Origin: Scleromatobacter sp038243995
GTDB taxonomy: Bacteria > Pseudomonadota > Gammaproteobacteria > Burkholderiales > Burkholderiaceae_C
Length of the DNA: 64,000 bases
Assembly: GCA_038243995.1 (NCBI GenBank)
Contig: JBBRTV010000001.1
Coordinates: 169,782 to 233,781, forward strand
Direction of reading: 5' to 3'
This document shows positions 34,242 to 45,036 of this stretch, in pieces (within the stretch, counting starts at the first letter, position 1; each line of letters begins with the position of its first letter). A model generated the notes under the pieces. The model was not told the DNA's origin and did no database searches. It saw only the letters and a list, made by a program, of their open reading frames with translations. Position numbers and translations under genes: made by a program.

Positions 34242-36475
34242 CGCGTGCTCGGCCCCTTGCCCATCTGCACCAGCAGCCCCCGCTCGGCCAGGGTGCCGAG
34301 GTGCTTGGACGCCGTCGCCAGCCCGACCTGGCACAAGTGCGCATAGCCGCTCTTGTTGATAGCCCCGGCTTCCAGCACCTGGTGCAGCACCGCGCTCGCG
34401 CGGTCCTCGGTCAGCACCCCGTACGACTTCTGCTTCCACTGCGCCGTCAGCACCTTTTCGCGCGTCAGCTCCCGCGAGAACGTCATCTGCAAGGCGTCGA
34501 TCTCGGCGTCGAACTCGCTCCCGAGCCCGTGCTGGCGGATCAGCGCGAGGGCCGCCTCGCGTTCCTTGGTGGAGATGGTGAGGTAGGCGTTGGCGATGGC
34601 GAGGTGGGCGCGGATGCGGTCGGCGGGGTGCCCTGGCAATGCGAGCGTCGAACGGTGGCGCTGGACGACAGCCATGTCGTCGAAGTGGGCTGCGGTTTCA
34701 GCCGGCCACATTCTGTCGTGGACGAGCCGACCTTCAGCGCCGAGAATTTCTGCCTTCAGACCGGGCGCCGCCTGCTGAAGGGCGGAATCGCGCTCCGCCA
34801 TGCCGCTGGCCATTGTCTGCGCAATGTGATGGTCGCCGAGTCGCTCGTCTTCTGGATCGCGACTTACGAGATAGCGCTTGAAGTGGGCTTCGGCGAGGTT
34901 GTAGTGGGCACGACTGGCGATGACTGGCAAGCCCGCACGAATGCTTTCCTTGAGGCCAACGCGGTAGTGCTCGATGGCTTCGTCGTATCGACCTTGAAAG
35001 AAGCGCGCGATGCCCAGGTTGCCAAGGGCGCTGGTCAGCAGGTAGGAGTCGATGGCCGAGCGGTCGGCAGCCTGAACGACACGCCTGGCGTAGTCCGCAG
35101 CTAGATCGTAGTCATTTGTCTCGTTGTAAAGCAGACTCAGATTGTTGTACGTTGAGAGCACCTCGCGCATGTCCCCCAAGCGTTCGAAGACATTCAAGGC
35201 GCGATGCTTGTGTTCGAGTGCTCGGCGCAGGTCCCCGGCGCGTCGCCAGTACTCGCCCCAAGTCTGCTCGAGTAACGCCTCGGTGACTTCCGAACCGGGA
35301 TGGGTTTGACGTATCGCTTGCGCCGTGTCGAGCACGGTCCTCGATCGGGGGTCGTTGCGCAGGACGTGGAACCAGCCGAGACGTTGCAGCGCGCTGAGAT
35401 ATTCAGCGTGCGCCTCGGGACCGTCGACTGATCCCGGCTGCATGGTGACCTGCCTCAGGAATTCGGCGCTGTCTTCCAGGCAGGCCAGGGCCTTGTCGGT
35501 GTCGCGCGACTCGTGAAATTTTCCGAGCGCACCGTACGCCACGCCGAGCATGACCTTGTCTCCACGCCGGCTCGCGAAGTGGAGCGCGTCTTCGTATACC
35601 TGCCTGGCGCGATCATCCTCGTTGCGGGTCGTCCAAAGGGCTGCGAGAGAGATCAGGAGGTCGAAGCGTTCTCTTGGCGTCAATTCGTGCGCAAGGAATT
35701 CGGCAACGAGTGCGTCTACTTCAGCTTCGCGCGCAAGCTCGACCCGGTGGCGGCGCAGCGTTTCTATGAACGCTGAAGCGTTGGCGACCGCCATGGTGTG
35801 CCATAGCGCCGAACAGGGGTCCCGCCGCACTAGCGAACGGTCGATCTGGGCGCGATGCCACTGTTCCATTGCAGAACTGTCTGGCCACGAGGCGCGCAAT
35901 GCGATCGAACGATGCGTTGCCCGGCGAAGCGAAACGCTCATGCGGCTTTCCGGAGGCCATGCAAGCAGAGCCTCCGCCATCTGCCGTTTGCCCTTGTCAA
36001 GGTACCGATAGAACGTGCTGGTACCTACCGCCCACAGCCCACAAAGGTTATCGGCGGCGCTTTCGTCCGCCCGGCGGCGGTATCGATCGTTGAAATCTGG
36101 AACAAGCAGGAAACCATAGTGACTGGCCAGGGCCAGCAGCGGGCGCCAACTTGTGTGGTTCAGCCATGCCGCTCGGTCGATCGGGGCCGAATCATCCGCG
36201 CGATCCGGGCGCATCCGCATTATCGTCCAGCGAAACAATATCGTCACAGCGTCCGCACTACCGATGTCATCGCCCAACTGATCGCCTGCGGCGCCTGTGA
36301 TCTCGCGCAGATAGCGACGGCTGAACCATCGGGTGGCGCCTGGGCGTTGGCTCAGCAACTCTTGCAGATTTCTGCCTCGGTGCGCAGCGAGGAGTGTACC
36401 GAGCAAGGTTTCGATCATCGACAGGCGGAGAAGGGGCCGTCTATTTGCAGCCGCGGTCGACGGAAGGTTGGCCAT
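34226..36475 (-). CDS. TPR protein with two putative HTH segments, candidate regulator of the C11 protease
   Basis: 749 residues. An HTH-like segment lies at about 143-165 (LWAVGTSTFYRYLDKGKRQ). A long TPR region spans about 220-640 (e.g. DKVMLGVAYGALGKFHESRDTDKALACLEDSAE; NLGIARFFQGRYDEAIEHYRVGL). The last 60 residues look like a winged helix (LCQVGLATASKHLGTLAERGLLVQMGKGPSTRYVL), as in DNA-binding regulators. It diverges from the C11 protease across 186 bases. Most of the gene is visibly poorer in GC than its surroundings, while its 3' ~400 bases are GC-rich. Family not recognised; regulation of the protease is inferred from position and HTH. Confidence 0.75.
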   Translation of the reverse strand: MANLPSTAAANRRPLLRLSMIETLLGTLLAAHRGRNLQELLSQRPGATRWFSRRYLREITGAAGDQLGDDIGSADAVTILFRWTIMRMRPDRADDSAPIDRAAWLNHTSWRPLLALASHYGFLLVPDFNDRYRRRADESAADNLCGLWAVGTSTFYRYLDKGKRQMAEALLAWPPESRMSVSLRRATHRSIALRASWPDSSAMEQWHRAQIDRSLVRRDPCSALWHTMAVANASAFIETLRRHRVELAREAEVDALVAEFLAHELTPRERFDLLISLAALWTTRNEDDRARQVYEDALHFASRRGDKVMLGVAYGALGKFHESRDTDKALACLEDSAEFLRQVTMQPGSVDGPEAHAEYLSALQRLGWFHVLRNDPRSRTVLDTAQAIRQTHPGSEVTEALLEQTWGEYWRRAGDLRRALEHKHRALNVFERLGDMREVLSTYNNLSLLYNETNDYDLAADYARRVVQAADRSAIDSYLLTSALGNLGIARFFQGRYDEAIEHYRVGLKESIRAGLPVIASRAHYNLAEAHFKRYLVSRDPEDERLGDHHIAQTMASGMAERDSALQQAAPGLKAEILGAEGRLVHDRMWPAETAAHFDDMAVVQRHRSTLALPGHPADRIRAHLAIANAYLTISTKEREAALALIRQHGLGSEFDAEIDALQMTFSRELTREKVLTAQWKQKSYGVLTEDRASAVLHQVLEAGAINKSGYAHLCQVGLATASKHLGTLAERGLLVQMGKGPSTRYVLP

Positions 36476-36661
36476 GTGCGGGCAATCGTCTCGGATTCGT
36501 CTGGCGAACGTTGGGCCGGATATGAAGGTGAGTGCGTATCGTCGGGAATACGGATGGGATAGTGTAGCGACCGCCAGGGGTCGACGATGCCCTGGGTACC
36601 GCGAGCTTCCAGCAATCTGGCTCCGCGGTGCCAAATTCAAAACGAAACCATGGAGTTCACG
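36476..36661. promoter_or_regulatory. Shared divergent promoter region of regulator and C11 protease
   Basis: 186 bases, lower GC than average, between two divergent starts. GGATAGTGT near 36556 is a possible -10 for the protease. GGAG at 36652-36655 is the protease ribosome-binding site. No clear dyad operator was identified. Confidence 0.4.
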
Positions 36662-38215
36662 ATGCAAACGAGTTCCGCCAATTCCAGGCATGGCTCCCCT
36701 GTCGTATACAGCAAGAACGTTACGGTCGCGGTCTACGCGCCGTTCGGAACAGATGTGACGCTGTCGACTTTCCCTGATGGCACCACCCGCAGTCTTGCCA
36801 CGCATCCGTTGGTCTCCAATCTGCAAAGAGTGGCGGCCAGTGGAGCGGGCGTTTCGGCGCTGGTCGATATCTTCGAAGATGACACTTATCGAGTCGATAT
36901 CCCTGCGAGTCATCCGGAGCTGATGACGATTACATCGGTGGGCAAGCTCTCGATGGACGATGCGATGACGTTGAGCAATCACATCGCACACGCCCACGCA
37001 ATTTCGGTCGATTCGGCGCTGTTGCTGACGATCGAAGGGCACGGCGCGGGGTTCTTGCCGGACCTCGACAAGGCCGAGTTGACCCTCGACAAAGTAACCG
37101 CAGAGGGGCGATACGAGTGGCGACTTGGTTCCGGCATCACGAACGTCTTTGATACCCCGAGCGGCGAGGCAGTTGTCGCACGCGGCGCTCCTGTGTTGCC
37201 GATCGGCAACCCGACCTGCCCGACGAATCACCTGGCGCTTTCCACGCCAGGCTACGCTGAGGCACTTTCGACCGCGAAGGCGGCTGGGATTCCCAAGCTG
37301 TCCGTCATCCACTTCAACAACTGCTTCAACATGTCCGTCGAAGTCCTGCACACGGTCGCCCCGTACGCAGAGTTCGCGACCGGCTACTGCAACTACAACT
37401 TCTTCACCGCCGGGCAAGCCTATCCCGCGGTGTTCGAACGCCTGGCCGCGGCGGGCTCGGCCACCAGCGAGGAGCTGGCGAAGTGGTTCGCCGCCGAGAA
37501 TCACAAGGTGCTGCTCGAAGCGGGCCACGAGCCGACCGTCGCGGGCACGGTCGACCTGGCGCGCATGCACGGCATCGTCGAGAAGGTGGACGACCTGGCC
37601 GACGCCCTGCTCGCGGCGCTGCGCACCGCGTCGGACAGCGAGCGCCCGATCGTCGTCGGCAAGATCCGCGACGCCATCATCGCCTCCCAGCAGTACGACT
37701 CCCGCCCGGATTTCGTGCTTGACACGCCGGACGAGCTGACCGATCTCGACAGCCTCGCGTACGAGCTGGCGCAGGTCGACTTCGGGCCGTTCAAGGTCGC
37801 CCAGGCCGCGAGCGCGCTGCGCGAGGCGCTCCGCGGCATCAAGCAGTACGGCGACGTCGGTACGCCCTGGATGGCGCCGGGCGACCTGTGGGACTTCTCG
37901 TCCAAGAACCTCGCCATGAACATCTTCCTGCCCGACCCGCTGCTGAAGGGCTTGTGGGACTGGCGCTCGCAGTACTACCTCGACGTCAACCCGGATCCGA
38001 ACAAGCCGCAAGTGCAGCGCAACATCATCGATTTCGTGAAGGTGACCGACTGGGTCGACTTCCTGATCGAATATCACAAGGAAACGCCGTTCGTCGGGCT
38101 GCTGCCGGCGCTGATTCCCGAGATGCCGGTGTTGCGTTCCACCTTCAATCCGCGCTGCCCGGGCGTGCCGCGCGCATTGCGGCACCACCCGGTGGTGGAT
38201 CACCGCAAGGCCTGA
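36662..38215 (+). CDS. Clostripain-like (peptidase C11, caspase-fold) cysteine protease
   Basis: 517 residues without a signal peptide. The caspase-clan dyad is visible: His127 in ALLLTIEGHGAGFLP and Cys221 in SVIHFNNCFNMSVEVLH, matching the HG and DxCxMxxxE patterns of clostripain family C11 (DACLM here reads NNCFN). A substrate-pocket-like strand follows (EFATGYCNYNFFTAGQAYP). The C-terminal ~290 residues are not recognised and could be regulatory. C11 enzymes usually cut after Arg or Lys and self-activate. ATG 36662 is chosen because GGAG is 6 bases upstream; ATG 36650 is an alternative. GC content shifts sharply upward at about 37,330-37,400 inside the gene. Confidence 0.78.
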   Translation: MQTSSANSRHGSPVVYSKNVTVAVYAPFGTDVTLSTFPDGTTRSLATHPLVSNLQRVAASGAGVSALVDIFEDDTYRVDIPASHPELMTITSVGKLSMDDAMTLSNHIAHAHAISVDSALLLTIEGHGAGFLPDLDKAELTLDKVTAEGRYEWRLGSGITNVFDTPSGEAVVARGAPVLPIGNPTCPTNHLALSTPGYAEALSTAKAAGIPKLSVIHFNNCFNMSVEVLHTVAPYAEFATGYCNYNFFTAGQAYPAVFERLAAAGSATSEELAKWFAAENHKVLLEAGHEPTVAGTVDLARMHGIVEKVDDLADALLAALRTASDSERPIVVGKIRDAIIASQQYDSRPDFVLDTPDELTDLDSLAYELAQVDFGPFKVAQAASALREALRGIKQYGDVGTPWMAPGDLWDFSSKNLAMNIFLPDPLLKGLWDWRSQYYLDVNPDPNKPQVQRNIIDFVKVTDWVDFLIEYHKETPFVGLLPALIPEMPVLRSTFNPRCPGVPRALRHHPVVDHRKA

Positions 38216-38248
38216 CCCGCCGAGCTCCGACTCGCCTCGCCCGGCGAG

Positions 38249-38284
38249 AAACCCCGCCAGGCCTGCCGGCCCGGCGGGGTTTTT
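38249..38284 (+). terminator. Intrinsic terminator after the C11 protease
   Basis: AAACCCCGCC (38249-38258) pairs with GGCGGGGTTT (38273-38282) around a 14-base loop, ending in a T tract. It lies 33 bases after the protease stop. Confidence 0.9.
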
Positions 38285-38559
38285 CGCGTGCGGCCTGCCG
38301 TCGCAGTCGCGCCTGCGCGCTCGCCATCGTCCAGCCTCGGCCCTGGCAATCCCTCATACGTGGGGGGCGATGCCGAAAGCCCGGGTCCGTGCGCGCGCCG
38401 AACGCTGGACGATCATTCAAGGATCGTCTCGTCGATCTCGTTTCGATCCGCCAAACCTGCGTTGTGATGGGAACGCCGACGCGTTGAAATTCATTTGCGG
38501 ACTGACCGGGACTGGTTCCCCGTCCTCTTCCGCGAATGAACCAGAAACCGGAGAGAGAC
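38285..38559. other. Intergenic region between terminator and tail-anchored protein gene
   Basis: 275 bases that contain no convincing gene. The second half is less GC-rich (around 38,410-38,520: AAGGATCGTCTCG, GTTGTGATGGGAAC) and probably carries the promoter of the gene at 38560. GGAGAGAG just before 38560 is its ribosome-binding site. Confidence 0.4.
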
Positions 38560-39117
38560 ATGGACAAGACCCTCACCCGCGCGTGCGCCCCACGCGCCCA
38601 GGCCCGCACCGCCGACTTCGTCGACACCGAGTTCATGCACGACGAATCCGATGCCGACTACAGCGGCTTCGCGCCGACCCAGCTGTTCGCCGTCGATCGG
38701 CGCACGTCGGCGCCGGTCGCTGCGAGCATCTCGGGCATGCGTTGCATGAGTGCTACCGCCGCGCCCGTCGCCGTGCCGTTCGCGATGCCCGTCGCGGCGC
38801 AGGCCCGGCTGGCCTCGCCGCTCGACGAGGACTGGATGCCCTCCGCCTGGGCCACGGCCCGCTGGGTCGAGGAGCAGGAGGCCAAGGCGCTGCAGGCCGG
38901 GCAACGCGCCCGCGCGGCGATGGCCGCGCATGGCGTCCTGGAAGCGGCCAGCGCGTCCGCCCGTGTCAACGGTCGCCGCAACTGGCGCGTGCGGATCGAA
39001 GCCGCCCTCGATCGCCTGTTGCCAGGCAACCTGGGCAGCCTGCTGCAACTGTTCATCTGCGTCTCGCTGTCGATGGCGTTGATCTCGGCCTTGCTGCCCA
39101 TGGTCGACAAGATCTGA
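38560..39117 (+). CDS. Tail-anchored hypothetical membrane protein
   Basis: 185 residues. A polar, Ala/Arg-rich N-terminal region (1-150) is followed by one C-terminal membrane helix (LLQLFICVSLSMALISALL) and the short tail PMVDKI, the layout of a tail-anchored protein with its bulk in the cytosol. No family recognised and no double-glycine leader. ATG 38560 has GGAGAGAG just upstream; an in-frame ATG at 38536 is less well placed. It converges with the J-like protein gene and follows the protease terminator, so it has its own promoter. Confidence 0.65.
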   Translation: MDKTLTRACAPRAQARTADFVDTEFMHDESDADYSGFAPTQLFAVDRRTSAPVAASISGMRCMSATAAPVAVPFAMPVAAQARLASPLDEDWMPSAWATARWVEEQEAKALQAGQRARAAMAAHGVLEAASASARVNGRRNWRVRIEAALDRLLPGNLGSLLQLFICVSLSMALISALLPMVDKI

Positions 39118-39159
39118 TCGCGCGCCCGGCCGCCGGATTCCGGAGTCCGGGCGTGGCCG

Positions 39160-41085
39160 TCAGTGGCCGATCAGGGCGACGAGCCGCACGGCGGCGATCG
39201 CGATCCACAGGATCCACCACGGGCTGAATCCCGCCCTGGCCCCGCCGGCGGTCTTCTTCCGGCCGAAGCGCGGCAGCGGACTCACGCGCGGTGGCCGCTC
39301 CCGCCGCGCCGTCTCGCCGGCTTCCAGCGCCTGCGCTTCGCGGAACGCCCGCAAGCGCTGCCAGGTCGTCGCACGTTCGCCGAACAGGTGCCGATGCGAG
39401 CCGGACGAGTCCGTGTCGGCCAGGACTTCGGGCGGTCGGGCCAGCACCCGCGCGAATTCCCAGCGGTCGGCCGCTTCGCGCCACGCGAGCATGCCGCAGG
39501 CGCAGCGCTCGCCGATCACCGCCAGATACCAGGCCAGGCGCAGCATGACGGCGCCGACGAGCGCGCCGATGAGTCCGACGACGACATCCACCAGCACGAT
39601 GAAAGCCGGTTCGCTCTCGGATGCGGCGAAGATGCCGATCGCGGCGAGCAACCCGGCCACCAGGATGATCGCCACGCTGGCGTTCTGCCGCGACCAGGCG
39701 ATCGCCGTGCGCAAGCGGGCCAGGCGCGGCGCTTCGTGCAGCGTGCGCGCAGCGAAGCCCCCCAGCCGCCGCAGCGCCGCCAGCGCGATCCCGGCCCCGA
39801 TGGCCAGCGCGACGCCGAACACCCAGTCCGGAGTCGCCCGCAGGCCCGGGCGAGGGAAGGCGAGCCTCAGCTCGTTGGCGAGGGCGACGGCGAAGAGCCC
39901 GGCGATGAGCATGCCGACGAGGACGTCGGTCGACAGGACGAGCGCGCCTTCGATGCGTCGACGCGCCGTGGCATCGGCGCGCCGGCCCAGGGCTGCGGCG
40001 GCGGGGCCCGCGGCGGCGCAGTGCGCCCGCCAGCGGGCGTCCCAGGCGCGCGCCTCGGCCAGGGTGATCGTGGACCCCAGCCGGGGCAGCCACATCCCCG
40101 GGGTGAAGAGTCGGCGCAGCCAGTGGTTGCCGGCGAAGTGCTGCGCGAAGACGGCGTCGCGCGACATCGTCAGCAGCAGCGCCAGGCGGCGGCAGGCGTC
40201 CGCGGGCACCCATGGCGACAGGCGATCTTCCTGCCGGTGCCAGTCGAACGCCCGGCCGGCGTCGAACATCAGCAGCAGCGGGGGCGACCCGGTCTCCAGG
40301 AACCAGCGCAACAGCGCGAATTCGAGGGCTTGCCGCTCGTCGATCGCGGCGCGCATGCTCTGCTTGAGCAGGCGGCGCAAGGCCGGCAGCGTGGCCTGTT
40401 CGCCGAGTTGCTGCGCGAGCGTGCGGAGCGCGCGGAACTGCTGTTCGAGGTCGGGCGCGGCCGGCGGGGCCTGGGCGGGTGCGTCGGGCTTCGCGTGGAC
40501 GCGCACAGGCGGGGCGGTCGGCAGGGCGGCCGGGGCAGGCGCCGGGGCGTCGATGGCGATGCGGATCGGCGGCGGAGCGGGCGGCAGCGGCGGCCTCGCG
40601 GTCGCGGGCGGCGTGGCATCGATGCGGACAGGCGCCGGGTCGGGTCCGACCGGGGCGGGGTCGGCTTCGGGCGGCGGTGCGGGCGCGCGCAAGCGCACCA
40701 CCTCTGCGGGCGGCGCCGTGTCGACGCACATCGCGGGCCGCCCGCCGGGTACGGACTCTGTGTTCCGCTTCGCCTCGCGCGCCACGACCGGTGCCGCCGG
40801 CCGCGCAGGCGCCGGGTTGCCCGGTAGGGCAGCGCCGGGTTCGGCCGGACGCGCGGTCTCCGGCGCCCCCGCGCGCTGCACGGCCTCGCCCGCCTCGATC
40901 GCCGCTGTCCGCTCCGCCTCCCGGCGCCGCGCCGCCGCAAGCGCGATTTCGTAGGCCTCGCGGATGCGCGCGAACTCTTCCGGATGCGACTCGGGACGGA
41001 ATTCCTTGATCAGGGCGGCGTAGCGGCGCCGGACGTCGGCGACCGCGGCGTCGCGCTCGATGCCGAGTCGTTGCCAGGGCGTCAT
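39160..41085 (-). CDS. Membrane-bound J-like co-chaperone (HPD replaced by RPE)
   Basis: 641 residues. The first ~55 residues have the J-domain pattern (WQRLGIERDAAVADVRRRYAALIKEF...EEFARIREAYEIAL), but the HPD tripeptide that stimulates Hsp70 ATPase reads Arg30-Pro31-Glu32. A long Pro/Ala-rich linker (75-230) leads to a soluble middle part and several hydrophobic helices (about 400-540, and WWILWIAIAAVRLVALIG at the C-terminus). It starts 10 bases after the hscC-like stop, so it is cotranscribed with the Hsp70. E. coli HscC likewise has dedicated membrane J proteins (DjlB, DjlC). Confidence 0.8.
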   Translation of the reverse strand: MTPWQRLGIERDAAVADVRRRYAALIKEFRPESHPEEFARIREAYEIALAAARRREAERTAAIEAGEAVQRAGAPETARPAEPGAALPGNPAPARPAAPVVAREAKRNTESVPGGRPAMCVDTAPPAEVVRLRAPAPPPEADPAPVGPDPAPVRIDATPPATARPPLPPAPPPIRIAIDAPAPAPAALPTAPPVRVHAKPDAPAQAPPAAPDLEQQFRALRTLAQQLGEQATLPALRRLLKQSMRAAIDERQALEFALLRWFLETGSPPLLLMFDAGRAFDWHRQEDRLSPWVPADACRRLALLLTMSRDAVFAQHFAGNHWLRRLFTPGMWLPRLGSTITLAEARAWDARWRAHCAAAGPAAAALGRRADATARRRIEGALVLSTDVLVGMLIAGLFAVALANELRLAFPRPGLRATPDWVFGVALAIGAGIALAALRRLGGFAARTLHEAPRLARLRTAIAWSRQNASVAIILVAGLLAAIGIFAASESEPAFIVLVDVVVGLIGALVGAVMLRLAWYLAVIGERCACGMLAWREAADRWEFARVLARPPEVLADTDSSGSHRHLFGERATTWQRLRAFREAQALEAGETARRERPPRVSPLPRFGRKKTAGGARAGFSPWWILWIAIAAVRLVALIGH

Positions 41086-41095
41086 GGCGCCGACG

Positions 41096-42793
41096 TCACC
41101 AGGTGGGGCCGCGTTCGAGCGTGTCCAGCGCGCTGTCGAACGCCTTGCGGGCGCGCGCGATCTCGGTCGGCTCCTGGCGCTTCAGCGCGGTGTCGAACTG
41201 GCCCATCCAGCGGCCGAGCTGCTCGCGTTCGTCGCCCAGCAGCTGCTCGTACAGGCGGTTCGCGCGCTCCAGCACGAGCCGGTTCTCTTCCTGGTCGCGC
41301 GGGTGCACCTTGAGCGCCGCGAGCTCGCCGCGCCGGCGTTCGATCTCCGCGTCGCTGATGTCGCCGGCCAGCTTGCGGATCACGAGATTGCGCGAGATGC
41401 CGTGCTTGTCGAGCACGATGTCGACGTCGAGGATGCCGTTGACGTCGTAGGTGTAGCGGATGTCGGCCTGCACCTGGCCCGCGGGCAGCGGCGGGATGTC
41501 GACCTCGATCGCGCCGAGCCGGATGTTCTGGCTGCAGTGGCGCGATTCGCCCTGGTAGATGTCGACCGACAGCACCTTTTGCTGGTCGGTGATCGTGACG
41601 ACGCTCTTGACCCGGCTCGCCGGCACCACCGTGTTGCGTTCGATGACGGGCAGGAAGACGTCGCCGTTGTGGCCCCCGCGACCGTCGGATTCGGCCACGG
41701 CGATGCCCAGCGTGTGCGGGCAGACGTCGGTGAGCACCATCTCCTCGAAAGCCGCGTCGCGGCCGACCAGCCCCGCGCACACCGCGGCGCCGAGCGCGAT
41801 CGTCTGGTCGGGGTCGAGATGGCGCGCCGGCAACCGGGCGAACAGTTGCGAGACGAGGCGGCGCACCATCGGCATCCGGCTTGCGCCGCCGACGAGGGCG
41901 ATCTCGTCGAGGTCGGCGGCGCGCAGGCGGGCGTCGCGCAGCGCGCGCTCGACGGGGGCGCGCAGGCGGTCGACGAGCGGCTCGCACGCGTGCTCGTACT
42001 CGGCCTGCGTGACGGGGATCAGGCCCAGCCCGGCGGCCTGCAGGTCGACCTCGCAGCTCGCGTGCGAGCCGAGCGCGCGCTTGGCCGATTCCGCGGCGTA
42101 GCGCAGCGCGGCGGCGGTGGCGCCGGTGTCGCGCTGCTTGTCGCCTAACCCGGCCTTGCGCGCGAGCAGGTGCACCATCGTCGTGGTGAAGTCGTCGCCG
42201 CCCAGGAAGCTGTCGCCGCCGGTCGCGCGGACTTCCATCACGCCGCTGAAGCGCTCGAGGATGGAGACGTCGAACGTGCCGCCGCCGAGGTCTACGATCA
42301 GGAACGTGCTGTCGCCCTCGCGGTCGGCGATGCCATGGAACAGCGCGGCGGCCGTGGGTTCGTTGACCAGGCGCAGCACCTTGAGTCCGGCGAGTTCGCC
42401 GGCGACGCGCGTCGCCTTGCGTTGCTGGTCGTTGAAGTAGGCCGGGACGGAGATCACGACGTCCTCGACGATCTCTCCGGTGGCCAGCTCGGCGTCGGCC
42501 TTCAGCGCGCGCAGCACGAGCGCCGACAGGTCCTCGGGCCGGAAGGCCTGCCCCGCGAGGGTGACGGTCTGGGCCGTTCCCATCAGCCGCTTGAACGACC
42601 CGGCGCTGGCGCGGGGCTGCGTGACCAGCCGCTCGCGCGCGGTCGCGCCGACCAGCAGGCGGCCGTCGGCGTCGACGGAGACCACCGACGGCGTCAGCAT
42701 GCTGCCGTGGACGTTGGGGATCGTGGTGGGGACGCCGTCTGCCAGATAGGCGATAAGGCTGTTGGTCGTGCCGAGATCGATGCCGAAAATCAA
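41096..42793 (-). CDS. hscC: HscC-type Hsp70 chaperone
   Basis: 565 residues, shorter than DnaK (~640) because the C-terminal lid is reduced, as in HscC. The N-terminus FGIDLGTTNSLIAYLADG is the phosphate-1 loop; DVVISVPAYFNDQQRKATRVAGELAG, RLVNEPTAAALFHG, LIVDLGGGTFDVSIL and EIALVGGASRMPMVRRLV complete the ATPase. The substrate domain includes LGIAVAESDG and VVPASRVKSVVTITDQQ. The start is TTG 42793 with GGGAGGG upstream. It heads an operon with the J-like membrane protein; clients are unknown. Confidence 0.9.
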   Translation of the reverse strand: MIFGIDLGTTNSLIAYLADGVPTTIPNVHGSMLTPSVVSVDADGRLLVGATARERLVTQPRASAGSFKRLMGTAQTVTLAGQAFRPEDLSALVLRALKADAELATGEIVEDVVISVPAYFNDQQRKATRVAGELAGLKVLRLVNEPTAAALFHGIADREGDSTFLIVDLGGGTFDVSILERFSGVMEVRATGGDSFLGGDDFTTTMVHLLARKAGLGDKQRDTGATAAALRYAAESAKRALGSHASCEVDLQAAGLGLIPVTQAEYEHACEPLVDRLRAPVERALRDARLRAADLDEIALVGGASRMPMVRRLVSQLFARLPARHLDPDQTIALGAAVCAGLVGRDAAFEEMVLTDVCPHTLGIAVAESDGRGGHNGDVFLPVIERNTVVPASRVKSVVTITDQQKVLSVDIYQGESRHCSQNIRLGAIEVDIPPLPAGQVQADIRYTYDVNGILDVDIVLDKHGISRNLVIRKLAGDISDAEIERRRGELAALKVHPRDQEENRLVLERANRLYEQLLGDEREQLGRWMGQFDTALKRQEPTEIARARKAFDSALDTLERGPTW

Positions 42794-42968
42794 GGTGCCC
42801 TCCCGAGGCGCTGGCGACGTGCGGTGCGCGTCGGGCAACATCCGGGCGGTTCGAACCGCGGTGTCATCGTCTTTGCGATGACCTTGCGCGGCGCCGGATG
42901 CCCGGCATTTTAATTCCCGGGTCCGGCGCGCCGGGCGGCCCGGGGAGCTTGCGGCAAGATGATCTGCC

Positions 42969-44945
<1,977 letters not shown>

Positions 44946-45024
44946 CGCCGGCCGCCCGGCGCCGGGGCGCGCATCCGGGCGGGTTTCGATGACCCGGCGC
45001 GCGCAGCGGCCGGCGTCCAGCGGC

Positions 45025-45030
45025 GACAAT
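45025..45030 (+). promoter_or_regulatory. -10-like box GACAAT before the CDF transporter (candidate leaderless start)
   Basis: GACAAT ends 6 bases before ATG 45037 and there is no Shine-Dalgarno, so the transcript would start at or near the start codon. This also argues for 45037 over the upstream ATG 44989. Confidence 0.35.
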
Positions 45031-45036
45031 GTCCGC

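Noticed and set aside
36476..38203. Upstream continuation of the TPR regulator frame antisense through the protease gene
   Set aside because: The C11 protease on the plus strand has visible His and Cys catalytic blocks, a ribosome-binding site and a terminator; the antisense sequence shows none of these.
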